Origin: Myxococcales bacterium | Lineage (GTDB): Bacteria > Myxococcota_A > Polyangia > Palsa-1104 > JAEUJZ01 | Reading direction: 5' to 3' | Assembly (NCBI GenBank): GCA_016794505.1 | Contig: JAEUJZ010000182.1 | Span: 1-33,422, forward strand | DNA: 33,422 bases | Shown: positions 1 to 7,119 of the stretch, piece by piece | Layout: each line of letters begins with the position of its first letter | How positions within the stretch are numbered: position 1 is the first letter of the stretch | The notes under the pieces: generated by a model | Database searches by the model: none | The model's input: the letters and a program-made list of their open reading frames with translations, nothing else | What the model was told of the DNA's origin: nothing | Position numbers and translations under genes: made by a program

Positions 1-858
1 GTTGCTGTTGAACAAGTCGACCATGGCTTCGGCGCCCGAGACGATGGCTGGCTCGGGAGCGCCGGGCATGTTGCCGGCGTTGTAGAAGTCGCGCGTGGTG
101 CCACCACCGCCGACTTTTTCCATTGAGCCGACCAGGATGACCGGCGTGATCGACGGACGGGTTAGCTGGATGGTGGCCGCCGCCGCCATCATCGTCCAAG
201 CCTTGGCGGTGTTGACGTAGGTGCTGTGTGCGCCTTCGATGTGGAACGGGTTGATGCCGTGTCCGTCAATGGCGGTGATCGCTTTCTTCAAGCCGTACTT
301 TTCGATCCACGGCGTGTGCGGCGTGGTGACCATGAACTTCTTGTCTGGGCCCATCGCCGTGTTGCTGGGCACACTGTCCTGCTTGTAGAACGCCAGGTCG
401 GCAGCGCGCGACGTCGAATCCACCGAGCGCACGCCACCAAACGCCTGGTTATCGACGCCGTAGTAGCGCTTCCAGCGCTGGTTCAGCGGCATGCTGTTCC
501 AGGTCGAGCCAGGGAACATGGCGGGGTTGCTCAGGTTGCCACCCTGACTCGAGTTCTGCAGGAAGTGGACAGCGGCACGGCTGGTGCCTGTTGCCATATT
601 TTCGACGTAGCGCGACGGATCCGTGAAGGTGTCGGGGTGCGGGAACAAGAAGTGCGGATAACCGTGCGCGCCGCCTGCACCGACGAACACGACCAAGTTC
701 TGGATGCCCTTGGTGGTGCAGTCGGCCGCTGCGGTACCGCCGCCGCGCTCAATGAAATCAAGCAGACGAGCCGGGCCCCAGCCCATCGCCGCGCCCAGTG
801 CGGCAGCGCCGCGCAAGAATGCTCGCCGCGACGCTCCCCGAAGTTCTTTGGTAGACAT
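1..858 (-). CDS. Tat-exported protein, DUF1501/DUF1552-like, partial (3' end outside window)
   Basis: The reading frame is open from the ATG at 858 to the left edge (286 codons), so the C-terminus is missing. The start is fixed by an AAGGAG ribosome site 6 nt upstream. Residues 10-16 read SRRAFLR, a twin-arginine motif, followed by an Ala/Gly-rich hydrophobic stretch, so export through Tat is likely. The mature part has short motifs such as GAGGAHGYPH and IDGHGINPFHIEGAH that recall secreted DUF1501/DUF1552 proteins of Planctomycetes and Myxobacteria, but I cannot decide between these families. It is the last visible gene of a three-gene minus-strand operon with a lipoprotein and a CxxCH protein. 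Such sets are often annotated together; their biochemical role is not established. Confidence 0.75.
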   Translation of the reverse strand, partial: MSTKELRGASRRAFLRGAAALGAAMGWGPARLLDFIERGGGTAAADCTTKGIQNLVVFVGAGGAHGYPHFLFPHPDTFTDPSRYVENMATGTSRAAVHFLQNSSQGGNLSNPAMFPGSTWNSMPLNQRWKRYYGVDNQAFGGVRSVDSTSRAADLAFYKQDSVPSNTAMGPDKKFMVTTPHTPWIEKYGLKKAITAIDGHGINPFHIEGAHSTYVNTAKAWTMMAAAATIQLTRPSITPVILVGSMEKVGGGGTTRDFYNAGNMPGAPEPAIVSGAEAMVDLFNSN

Positions 859-895
859 CGTAGACTCCTTTTTCTTCCTAAGCTCCGGTTGCGTC

Positions 896-1801
896 CTATT
901 CACACAAAAGCGCGTTGGCCAAGATTGCCGAGGCTGCCAAGCGCTTGCCTGCATCGGCTGCCGAGATGGCTGGCACTGCGACGTTGCCCGTCGGTAGCAC
1001 CACAGTGGTCGCTGCGCTGGCTTCGCCGCTGGTCAGCAGGCGGTTGCACAGGTTGATCTGCTCGGCCGTCGGCATATAGCCCTGCAAGCAGGCCATGCCG
1101 TTGGAGTTGCAGGTCACCGTCGAGCCGACCGTGTCAAAGAGCACAGCCTTGTTGCCTGCCGTGTCCGTGCAGCGAGTGGCGTTCGCGAGGTTGCTGTTGG
1201 CGATCTCGATGGCAGCGGCGGCCAAGGTGTCAAACTCCTTGGTGGCGCCGGCCGTCGTAAGCTGCGTCGACTCGGCCAAGCGCGCGGCGTAGGGCGGCAT
1301 GCCCAGGGTCAGACGCGCCGCACAGTACAGGTAGCGAGCCGGCTGCGAGACCTTGGCGGCACGCTCCATCGCCTGCTGCTGGTTGGTCGAGATGATGTTG
1401 TTGCAGACCACCGTCGGGTCCGCAACGCCACGCAGCGCGAGCTCAAGTGGCACCAACGTGGTGACGCCCGCGGCGGCCCCCGATGGTGCAGACATGTTCA
1501 CGCCCAGGTCCATCATGACCTGGCCAAGGGTGTGGAACTTGAACTTGTGACACGCATGCTGCCGGCTGGATACATCCAGCGGGCCTTCTTCCGCAGCGCG
1601 TGCAGCCAGGACCGCGGGGTCACCGTACTGCATCCACAAGCTGGTGCTGTCTTCCGGGGACACCGGACGCACCGCGGGCTGTTCGTTCGAGACTTCGTCG
1701 TTGCCGACGACGCTCGAAGGAACGCCCTTGTCATACGATCCAAGACAGGCGGCCTGCCCGAGCAGTGCGGCGGCGCCAAGAAGGAAAACTCGCTTCAACA
1801 T
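896..1801 (-). CDS. Predicted lipoprotein of unknown function
   Basis: 301 aa. The start ATG at 1801 is preceded by AGGAGG with 6-nt spacing. The N-terminus MLKRVFLLGAAALLGQAAC is a lipoprotein signal with the acceptor Cys at residue 19. The mature protein is Ala-rich and mostly helical, with several cysteines (for example RQHACHKFKF) but no CxxCH, so no c-type heme site is visible. It begins 19 nt after the stop of the DUF1588/1585-type gene and ends 37 nt before the Tat-exported protein, so the three are very probably one transcript. I do not recognise a domain. A periplasmic or outer-membrane partner of its neighbours is an inference from context. Confidence 0.8.
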   Translation of the reverse strand: MLKRVFLLGAAALLGQAACLGSYDKGVPSSVVGNDEVSNEQPAVRPVSPEDSTSLWMQYGDPAVLAARAAEEGPLDVSSRQHACHKFKFHTLGQVMMDLGVNMSAPSGAAAGVTTLVPLELALRGVADPTVVCNNIISTNQQQAMERAAKVSQPARYLYCAARLTLGMPPYAARLAESTQLTTAGATKEFDTLAAAAIEIANSNLANATRCTDTAGNKAVLFDTVGSTVTCNSNGMACLQGYMPTAEQINLCNRLLTSGEASAATTVVLPTGNVAVPAISAADAGKRLAASAILANALLCE

Positions 1802-1820
1802 GGTCTGCCTCCTGCGCGGG

Positions 1821-2927
1821 TTAGAACCGAATGAAGTTGGCGCTCGTGTACAGCTTCAGCAGCGCCTTCTTCATGTTGTAGTTGTTTTGAACAAAGTAGT
1901 TCGTCAGGTCCTGCACGACGTGATCGGGAACCAGCGCAAGCTCGTTCACCACGTCGTCGCGCGAGTACGCGTAGTTCCACGCGCGCTTCATGAAGCACAT
2001 CGTGACCATCGGGTCGGCTGACATCTCGGAACCAAAGCCGGGATAGTCCATCGGGTTGGCGCTGCCACCGAAGTCGAAGCGCTTGCCCTCGAAACGCCAG
2101 GCCAAGGCCTGTGCGCAGACGGGGTTCGCCGAGGTGTCGGTCGTCTTGGGGTTGCACTGATACAGGTATTCCTGAATCTGCGCGAACGGAGAGAAGGTCG
2201 CCGTCGACGTGACCATCGTCAGGTTGTTCATGTCGCGGTAGCCGACCTGATCGAACACCGCGAACAGCGGCGCGCGGCGGTTCAGGGTGGTGTGGCAGTT
2301 CCCGCACTCGTTCGTGAAGTCAACGTACTCGCGGAAGGCGCTCGAAGCCGGGTCGACGCGGCGCGTCGCGTTCGTCGAGAAGTCACGCAGGCGGCGCGGG
2401 CGGACATCGGTGGCGCCGTTCTTGTCGATGAAGGTGGCCTGGTTGCCCTGCGCGGCGCTGGTGATGCTGCCCACCGGCCACGGCGAGGAATACAGGTACG
2501 GGCCGATCTGCTGCGGCGACTTGGCCAGCTCAGCAGGGTAGCGCGTACACGCGAACAGCTCTTGGATCAAGCGAGCCCGACGGAAGGCGAAGTTCGAGTA
2601 GTACTGCGCCAAGAAGCCGGGGTTGGTCAGAATGCCCGCTTGGTACTGCGACGGGACGTTGTTGCCCGGCATGGCCTGACTGGCGCCGTTGGCGACGAAA
2701 CAGTCGGCCTTGCTGAATGTGCCGTTCATTTGGTTGAACGTCGGGCAGGTGTCGGTCTTGCCCGTGAAAAGCTCGCGCATGTCGCGGTCTTCGGCGACCA
2801 GCATCGCAGCATAGGCCGGAGCGGTATCCAAGCTGACCTGCCGAGTGGTGGTCGAGCTATCGCCAAACGGCGCCGTCAGAGGAACCTGGCCACCCATGCG
2901 CAGCGTGTTGCGCCAGAAGTGGAACAT
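1821..2927 (-). CDS. DUF1588/DUF1585-type cytochrome-like protein, N-terminally truncated
   Basis: 368 aa. A segment near residues 90-125 (QAGILTNPGFLAQY, then RRARLIQELFACTR) matches the DUF1588 pattern. CGNCHTTLN is a CxxCH heme-type motif followed by FAVFDQVGYR, the usual 'fe-n-fD-vG' pattern of this family. The C-terminus (YNMKKALLKLYTSANF) resembles DUF1585. The beginning (MLVAEDRDMRELFTG) resembles the end of a DUF1592 domain, so the rest of DUF1592 and the signal peptide are missing. An in-frame TGA at 2940-2942 lies just upstream of the first ATG, and I see no ribosome site. The break coincides with the edge of the recombinase island at 2940-3950. Whether the remnant is translated is unknown. 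Confidence 0.75.
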   Translation of the reverse strand: MFHFWRNTLRMGGQVPLTAPFGDSSTTTRQVSLDTAPAYAAMLVAEDRDMRELFTGKTDTCPTFNQMNGTFSKADCFVANGASQAMPGNNVPSQYQAGILTNPGFLAQYYSNFAFRRARLIQELFACTRYPAELAKSPQQIGPYLYSSPWPVGSITSAAQGNQATFIDKNGATDVRPRRLRDFSTNATRRVDPASSAFREYVDFTNECGNCHTTLNRRAPLFAVFDQVGYRDMNNLTMVTSTATFSPFAQIQEYLYQCNPKTTDTSANPVCAQALAWRFEGKRFDFGGSANPMDYPGFGSEMSADPMVTMCFMKRAWNYAYSRDDVVNELALVPDHVVQDLTNYFVQNNYNMKKALLKLYTSANFIRF

Positions 2928-2939
2928 CTGGCGGTTGGC

Positions 2940-3083
2940 TCATGGCAGCGACGGTCTAGCACAGCAGCGCAGCGACTTGTGATCCCATTGTGATCCCACT
3001 GATGGGTGTGGGGGCGGTGATTGCTGAGGCCGGGGCACGCCTCTAGGCAGGTCTCGCAGATTAGGCGGGATCAATTCAGCCAT
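2940..3083 (-). CDS. Small ORF of 47 codons, doubtful
   Basis: The ATG at 3083 follows GGAGG with 8-nt spacing, and the 47-codon product starts MAELIPPNLRDLPRG. Its stop TGA (2942-2940) lies in the same frame as the truncated DUF1588/1585 gene, 12 nt before that gene's first ATG, so translational coupling is imaginable. The product is Pro-rich and matches nothing I recognise. It may be chance. Confidence 0.2.
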   Translation of the reverse strand: MAELIPPNLRDLPRGVPRPQQSPPPHPSVGSQWDHKSLRCCARPSLP

Positions 3084-3263
3084 CGCACGCCCCTCCTCGG
3101 GTCGGTAACTTCTTCGGTGCAGATGTGGCTGGCCAAGTCTTGCCGACGATGCAGCTTGATCCATTGCTGAGATCCGGCTCGACGGTGAGGGGCGCAACAT
3201 CGAGTCGGACGTTTAGCGAGCCGTCGCGCCACGGACCCCCCCAATCTGTTTAATAAGCCCGGT
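2943..3263. other. Intergenic stretch between truncated operon and recombinase
   Basis: About 320 bp without a confident gene. It holds an 11-bp tandem repeat (ttgtgatccca at 2977-2987 and 2988-2998) close to the truncation point and the doubtful 47-codon ORF. The part just before the recombinase start (3230-3263) has a run of seven C and an AT-rich patch that could hold the recombinase promoter or its crossover site. No clear res-type repeats were seen. Confidence 0.5.
2977..2998. repeat. Perfect 11-bp tandem direct repeat near the truncation point
   Basis: The unit ttgtgatccca occurs twice head to tail without a gap. It lies about 40 bp inside the foreign DNA that replaced the start of the DUF1588/1585 gene. 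It may be part of an attachment or recombinase-binding site; this is inference from position only. Confidence 0.5.
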
Positions 3264-3944
3264 ATGCGAGCACAGGCCCATACAGACGCCACTAAAACCG
3301 CCATCGGATACGTTCGGGTCAGCACGGAGGAGAAAACCACCGAGGGGGTGAGCTTGGACGCACAACGCGATAAGTTGCGCGGGTATTGTCGATTGAATGG
3401 GATCAATCGTATCGATATAAAGGCGGACGAGGGATATTCGGGGAGCACTCTCAACCGGCCCGCCCTGCATGCGGTGCTACAGATGCTGCGGTGGGGGCGG
3501 GCGAACACGCTGCTCGTCGCCAAGCTCGACAGGCTGTCGCGGTCGCTGCGCGATGTCTGCACACTCGTCGATGAGCTGTTTTCCGACGGCCGGTATCACC
3601 TGCTGTCGCTGTGCGGCAGGGTCAACACGCACTCGGCGGCGGGGCGGATGGCGCGGATGCATCGTGCGAACGACAGCCAGTTCGAGCGGGAGATGATCTC
3701 CGAGCGCACGTGCGACGCGCTACAGCACATGAAGGCGCAGGGGATTCGCATCGGGCCGGCGCCATATGGCTATCGCTTCAGCCACGACACCGACGAGAAC
3801 GGGCGGCGCTGGCTGGTGCCTCTGGCCGAAGAACAGGATGTGCTGAGGCAAACTCGCGAGCTGCGCAGCGACGGGATGAAGCTGCACCAGATCGCACGTC
3901 TACTGAATGACGCCACCATCCAGGCTCGACACAAAGGCATCTGA
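3264..3944 (+). CDS. Serine recombinase (resolvase/invertase family)
   Basis: 226 aa. The catalytic N-terminal domain is clear: YVRVSTEE with the nucleophilic Ser at residue 20, a DEGYSG segment near 55-60, and LVAKLDRLSRS (84-94) with the conserved Arg residues. The segment around SAAGRMARMHRANDSQFEREMISERT corresponds to the GR-x-QWERE-I-ERT helix E, with several unusual residues. A short C-terminal DNA-binding part follows (PYGYRF, then QIARLLND), ending ARHKGI, so this is a small recombinase without the zinc-ribbon or coiled coil of large serine integrases. It probably mobilised or resolved the island that cut the neighbouring DUF1588/1585 gene. No partner transposase is visible beside it. 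Confidence 0.88.
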   Translation: MRAQAHTDATKTAIGYVRVSTEEKTTEGVSLDAQRDKLRGYCRLNGINRIDIKADEGYSGSTLNRPALHAVLQMLRWGRANTLLVAKLDRLSRSLRDVCTLVDELFSDGRYHLLSLCGRVNTHSAAGRMARMHRANDSQFEREMISERTCDALQHMKAQGIRIGPAPYGYRFSHDTDENGRRWLVPLAEEQDVLRQTRELRSDGMKLHQIARLLNDATIQARHKGI

Positions 3945-4488
3945 CGCCTGCAGAGCCTGACACGACTAGCCCCGCCGCAGCCAGTAGCGCAGGCGGCAGC
4001 ACCCCCGCTGGCGCTGCGAACCTGACAACCGACGGAATCGCCCCGGTTGGCGCGGATGCAGCTCATGGCGATGCAGCCAACGGCTGCCGGGCGCGGTCAA
4101 TATGTGCCGCCTATCCGCCCAACCGCCGTCGCTCCGGGCCGCTTTTTTGACGATGCCAGCCGGGCGAGCTGGATGACGAGGTCGGTGGCAACCGTCGCAC
4201 ACGTTCCGATGTGCAGCATGGTCTGCCAGTCGGACGGGCTCGACGACAGGCGGCCGATCGGCCCCAGAGTTTAGAAAACACAATACAGCCAGCCGACGAT
4301 AAAATATAAAAATACATGGCGGCTCACACCCCCAAGAAAATTCGCCACAGAAATCATCATTTTCAGGATGGGCCCGTCCAGTGACTCGGCATCATTTCAA
4401 ATGATGCCTTGCGCATGATAGCGCAGACGCCTATCCTGAAAATTGGGTTGATCGCTCATTTCTAACCAGCTGGACACGGAGGATGGTG
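3945..4488. other. Gene-poor region containing a nested inverted repeat
   Basis: I see no convincing gene. The first 150 bp can be read as an Ala/Gly/Pro-rich peptide in one frame but has no start signal and looks like decayed coding DNA. From about 4265 to 4470 the base composition becomes clearly richer in A+T than the surroundings, which suits a promoter or foreign DNA. The nested inverted repeat at 4359-4443 lies here, followed 45 bp later by the start of a small membrane-protein gene. Confidence 0.5.
4359..4443. repeat. Nested inverted repeats able to form a three-way junction
   Basis: The outer arms are ATTTTCAGGATgGGC (4359-4373) and its reverse complement GCCtATCCTGAAAAT (4429-4443), 14 of 15 pairs matching. 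Inside are two further hairpins: GCATCATTT-c-AAATGATGC (4389-4407), a perfect 9-bp stem with a 1-nt centre, and TGCGC-n6-GCGCA (4410-4425). Together they make a closed stem with two side hairpins, 85 nt long. It could be a structured 5' leader RNA for the gene at 4489, a single-strand recombination site, or a small repetitive element. No T-run follows, so an ordinary terminator is less likely. Confidence 0.7.
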
Positions 4489-4863
4489 ATGGCGGACGTT
4501 AAAGCATCGGCGGATGAACCAGGGGCACGCATCGGCAGCGGCGGAGCCGGTATGCGCAACGCATGGATGGTCTTGGCGCTGGGGGTGGTCGGCGTCGTGA
4601 TTGGCATAGTCGTCTGGCGATCTAGCGGGGGGGCGGCGGCAGAGGCACCCGAGCCGCTGCAACGATTCCGCGCGGCCATCGCGGCCGAGTGCAAGCTGGA
4701 CGCGTTTGGTCAGCCTGCGGATGAGCGGCTAATCGCCGCCTACAATGGCAGCAGCCGCATGCAACTGGTTATCACGGAACAGCTAGGCATGCTGAAGCGC
4801 GGTCAAGCCAGCTGCGATCAGATCGTAAAAGTGCTCAAAAGCGTCAATTACCCGGTTGAATAA
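4489..4863 (+). CDS. Small single-pass membrane protein, unknown function
   Basis: 124 aa from the ATG at 4489, chosen because GGAGG (4478-4482) sits 6 nt upstream; an in-frame ATG at 4483 would leave no spacing. Residues about 22-43 (WMVLALGVVGVVIGIVVW) form one transmembrane helix with a short N-terminal tail. The remaining roughly 80 residues are soluble, with two cysteines (in AAECKLDAF and ASCDQIVK) that could form a disulfide if exported. I do not recognise the family. It lies alone between the nested repeat structure and the MITE-like element. Confidence 0.6.
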   Translation: MADVKASADEPGARIGSGGAGMRNAWMVLALGVVGVVIGIVVWRSSGGAAAEAPEPLQRFRAAIAAECKLDAFGQPADERLIAAYNGSSRMQLVITEQLGMLKRGQASCDQIVKVLKSVNYPVE

Positions 4864-5329
4864 ACGCACAAGCGGGACGATAAACGCGTATGCTTCCCAC
4901 TCTGCCAGCGGAAGGATACGCGATGAATGGGTATCGCAAGCGAATTAACCAGATTACCCATCACAAGTAAGTATAGGAAAAGAACTGTTCCTCTTGAATG
5001 GCGCCACCGCGGCTGCTGTGCGACCGCTGCGCAGACATCTGGCTATGTGTTGGCCCAGGGGAGGCAAGCTGGTTGCGGCGTGGGCAGCAAACGGCTCGCT
5101 TGAGGACACAGGATTTGGGAAGCTTGCCACCCACTTGGCCCGCCTGAGCAGCGCCAGTTTCTGCAGTAACCGGCTGCGCATCGTCCAGTGCCTCCGTACA
5201 CCGTCGCAGAACAGGCGCAGGGGGCACCTTTCAAGAGGAACGATTGTCTTTACTTTGAGTCGACGCAGGCCGATGCGGCGTCCTGTCTGCATCGTGCGGT
5301 CGCCGATCCTTCAGGAGATCCGCTGGATC
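4864..5329. other. Non-coding stretch with MITE-like element and a 15-codon ORF
   Basis: No normal gene is visible. At 4923-4970 a 15-codon ORF (MNGYRKRINQITHHK) has a GGAAGG ribosome site with about 6-nt spacing and covers a 7-bp inverted repeat (atgggta/tacccat). Directly after it lies the inverted-repeat element at 4987-5241. The remainder to 5329 reads weakly in several frames on both strands and is best seen as decayed DNA. Confidence 0.4.
4987..5241. repeat. MITE-like element with imperfect terminal inverted repeats
   Basis: The sequence gttcctcttgaatggcgcc at 4987-5005 recurs inverted as ggcacctttcaagaggaac at 5223-5241 (17 of 19 matching), and similarity fades inward over about 30 bp. 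A second inverted pair lies inside (ggcaagct at 5063-5070 and agcttgcc at 5121-5128, with weaker flanking matches), so much of the 255 bp can fold back on itself. No ORF fills it. A non-autonomous transposable element is the simplest reading; a structured RNA gene is the alternative. No target-site duplication was seen. Confidence 0.5.
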
Positions 5330-5740
5330 TCAGCTGCGTCCGCAAGCCTGGAATACTCTGGGCCTTGCCGGTGGCGTGGATGGCGTGGCGCTGTTCGTCA
5401 ATGGGTCGCAGGCCAAGACCCTGCGCGGTGATCTGCCCATGCACGGTGAGCCCGGTGGACCGGCATCCAGCTGGGCCTGCCCGACCAGAAGCAAGACGTT
5501 TGGCGCACCCTTGGCGACGAGATCGGCCAGCGCCGCGGGTACTTTTGGGGGACGCTTGCCGGCCAAAAGCGCTCGCGCCAAGGCCAGTCGCAGCGTCGGC
5601 ACCGAGATGCCTGTGTCAAGGGGCGCTGGCTGCGGCAAGGCTCGTCCGGCTTGGCTGAGCGCCGCGTTCAGGCTGCAAATCGCCAGATCGTGTTCGCCGA
5701 TCTCGGCGGCTAGGAGCTCGTTGCCGTAAGCATCTGCGCC
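5330..5740 (-). pseudogene. Coding-like remnant, unknown origin
   Basis: Between about 5449 and 5740 the minus strand reads as a coherent Ala/Leu-rich helical protein (for example AAEIGEHDLAICSLNAALSQ and LALARALLAGKRPP) with GC-rich third codon positions, suggesting a helical-repeat (TPR-like) fragment. Downstream of about 5449 the coherence is lost, and another minus frame looks better, as if there were a frameshift. Upstream it runs into the IS1182-type transposase fragment. There is no proper start. I cannot name the parent gene. Confidence 0.3.
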
Positions 5741-5784
5741 GTGCAGGGCGCGCTGAAGTTGGCGCGGAGGAGGGCGGCGGGCTG

Positions 5785-6325
5785 GTGCAGAGAGCGGCAA
5801 AAAGGGTCTGCGCGGCTGTCGCAGCCGGGCCCTGCGGCGACTGCCGTCGCGCCCGTCGGGCTTTGTGCAGCTTCAGCAGGTTGTGGGACAGCGCGATCAG
5901 CGACCATTCTTGCTGCGCGCTCAGCAGGCCGCGCAGGCTCAGGCGCCCCAGACCGCGGCCCTTGATCTGGCCGATGACGGGCTCGATGATCGTTTTTCTT
6001 CGTCGGTACAGCGCCTCGCCTCGCTCGGTTTGTAACTTGGCCCGCATCGCGGCCTTCATCGGGCTTGCGACGCTGGCTTTTCCGTCGGGCGGTGACTCTT
6101 TTTCACCGTGTGGGGTGCGCGCGGGCGCGATGTAGACGTCGACGCCGCGAGCTTGCGCACGTCGCACATTCGCATCGGAAAAGAATCCCGCATCGGCCAG
6201 CGCAGCGTCGGGAATCTGCTCGCAGCCAGCCAGCACGCGGTCGAGCATCGGAATGAAATACTCGGTATCAGGGGCCTGATTCGATAACCCCGCTGCGACG
6301 ATGATCTGCGCCTTGGTCCGCTCAA
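5785..6325 (-). pseudogene. IS1182-type transposase, C-terminal fragment
   Basis: The minus-strand frame contains AQIIVAAGLSNQAPD, then LADAGFFSDANVRRAQARGVDVYIA, MRAKLQTERGEALYRRRK and IIEPVIGQIKGRGLGRLSLR, and ends HNLLKLHKARR. This is the DDE core and C-terminus of IS1182-family transposases (DDE_Tnp_1/DUF772-type). The N-terminal DUF772 domain and the first catalytic Asp region are gone: homology begins abruptly near 6320, exactly where the metallophosphoesterase fragment begins on the other strand. The opposite inverted repeat is lost. It is a dead insertion-sequence remnant. Confidence 0.8.
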
Positions 6326-6866
6326 GGTGCGGATTCTGGGACTCAATACCGCGATGCTCGCTGCAGACGACGCGGATCGCGGTCGGCTGCGCGTCGGCAA
6401 GGCGGCCCTGGCACAGCTTCTGTCCACGCCCGTCGCCGCGCAGGAGCTGGTCATCGCAATGAGCCACCATCCACTAACCGGAGGCTGGCTTGCGGACGAA
6501 CGAGAGGTCGAAGCCTGGCTGCGTCGCCACGCCCACATCCATCTGTCTGGCCACGTCCACGAAGCCGCGTCCGAGCACCATCGCTCAGGCTCGGGTGGCG
6601 AGTTGATTCGCGTCACCGCAGGTGCTGCCCACGGCGAAAAATCGCTGCCCGGTGTGCCGGTCAGCCACGGCTATAACTTCGCGTCCATTGTGTGTACCGG
6701 CGACGGAGATCTCGTCCTGCGCATCTTCCCGCGCCGCTTTTCCGACTCGAACAAGGACTTTCGCGCCGACGTCGACAACATCCATCCCGAACCTTCCTAC
6801 GCCGAACACCTCGTGCGTCTGCCCTGGCCAACCGACGAGGGCGCGAACTACGATCGGCATCATTGA
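6321..6866 (+). pseudogene. Metallophosphoesterase, C-terminal fragment
   Basis: The frame starts inside a domain (VRILGLNTA), continues with MSHHPLTGGWL (about residues 45-55 of the 179-aa frame) and HIHLSGHVHEA, the H...GHxH metal-binding half of calcineurin-like phosphoesterases. The N-terminal DxH and GNH(D/E) motifs are missing, so the enzyme must be inactive if made at all. The missing half was lost at the junction with the IS1182 remnant near 6320. Possible GTG (6327) or internal ATG starts have no ribosome site. The ORF ends normally at 6866. Confidence 0.75.
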
Positions 6867-7119
6867 AGCAGGCGGGGGAGAATCGAGCCACCGACCGTGT
6901 GGTAGGCGATGGACGGGAGTCCCGGTCGCCGCAGTTGAACGTCGCCCGTCGGTATCGTTCGCCGACTACGACTCACAGCATGCCGTTGTAGATTCAGCAC
7001 GCTGGCGGCGTATCAGGCTTCGCCATGAGCAGGTGGATTCTGCTTTCCTGCGCTTCATTCCGATTTGGCGCGAGCAGAGGCTTAGTACGCACAGAGTGTG
7101 CGCCTGTTCTGCCCGCTGT

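Noticed and set aside
226..1056. 276-codon plus-strand ORF
   Set aside because: It is antisense to the Tat-exported protein and the lipoprotein, which have ribosome sites, export signals and coherent sequence; the plus frame is Arg/Val-rich shadow.
2292..2993. 233-codon plus-strand ORF
   Set aside because: Antisense shadow of the DUF1588/1585-type gene, which carries CxxCH and family motifs.
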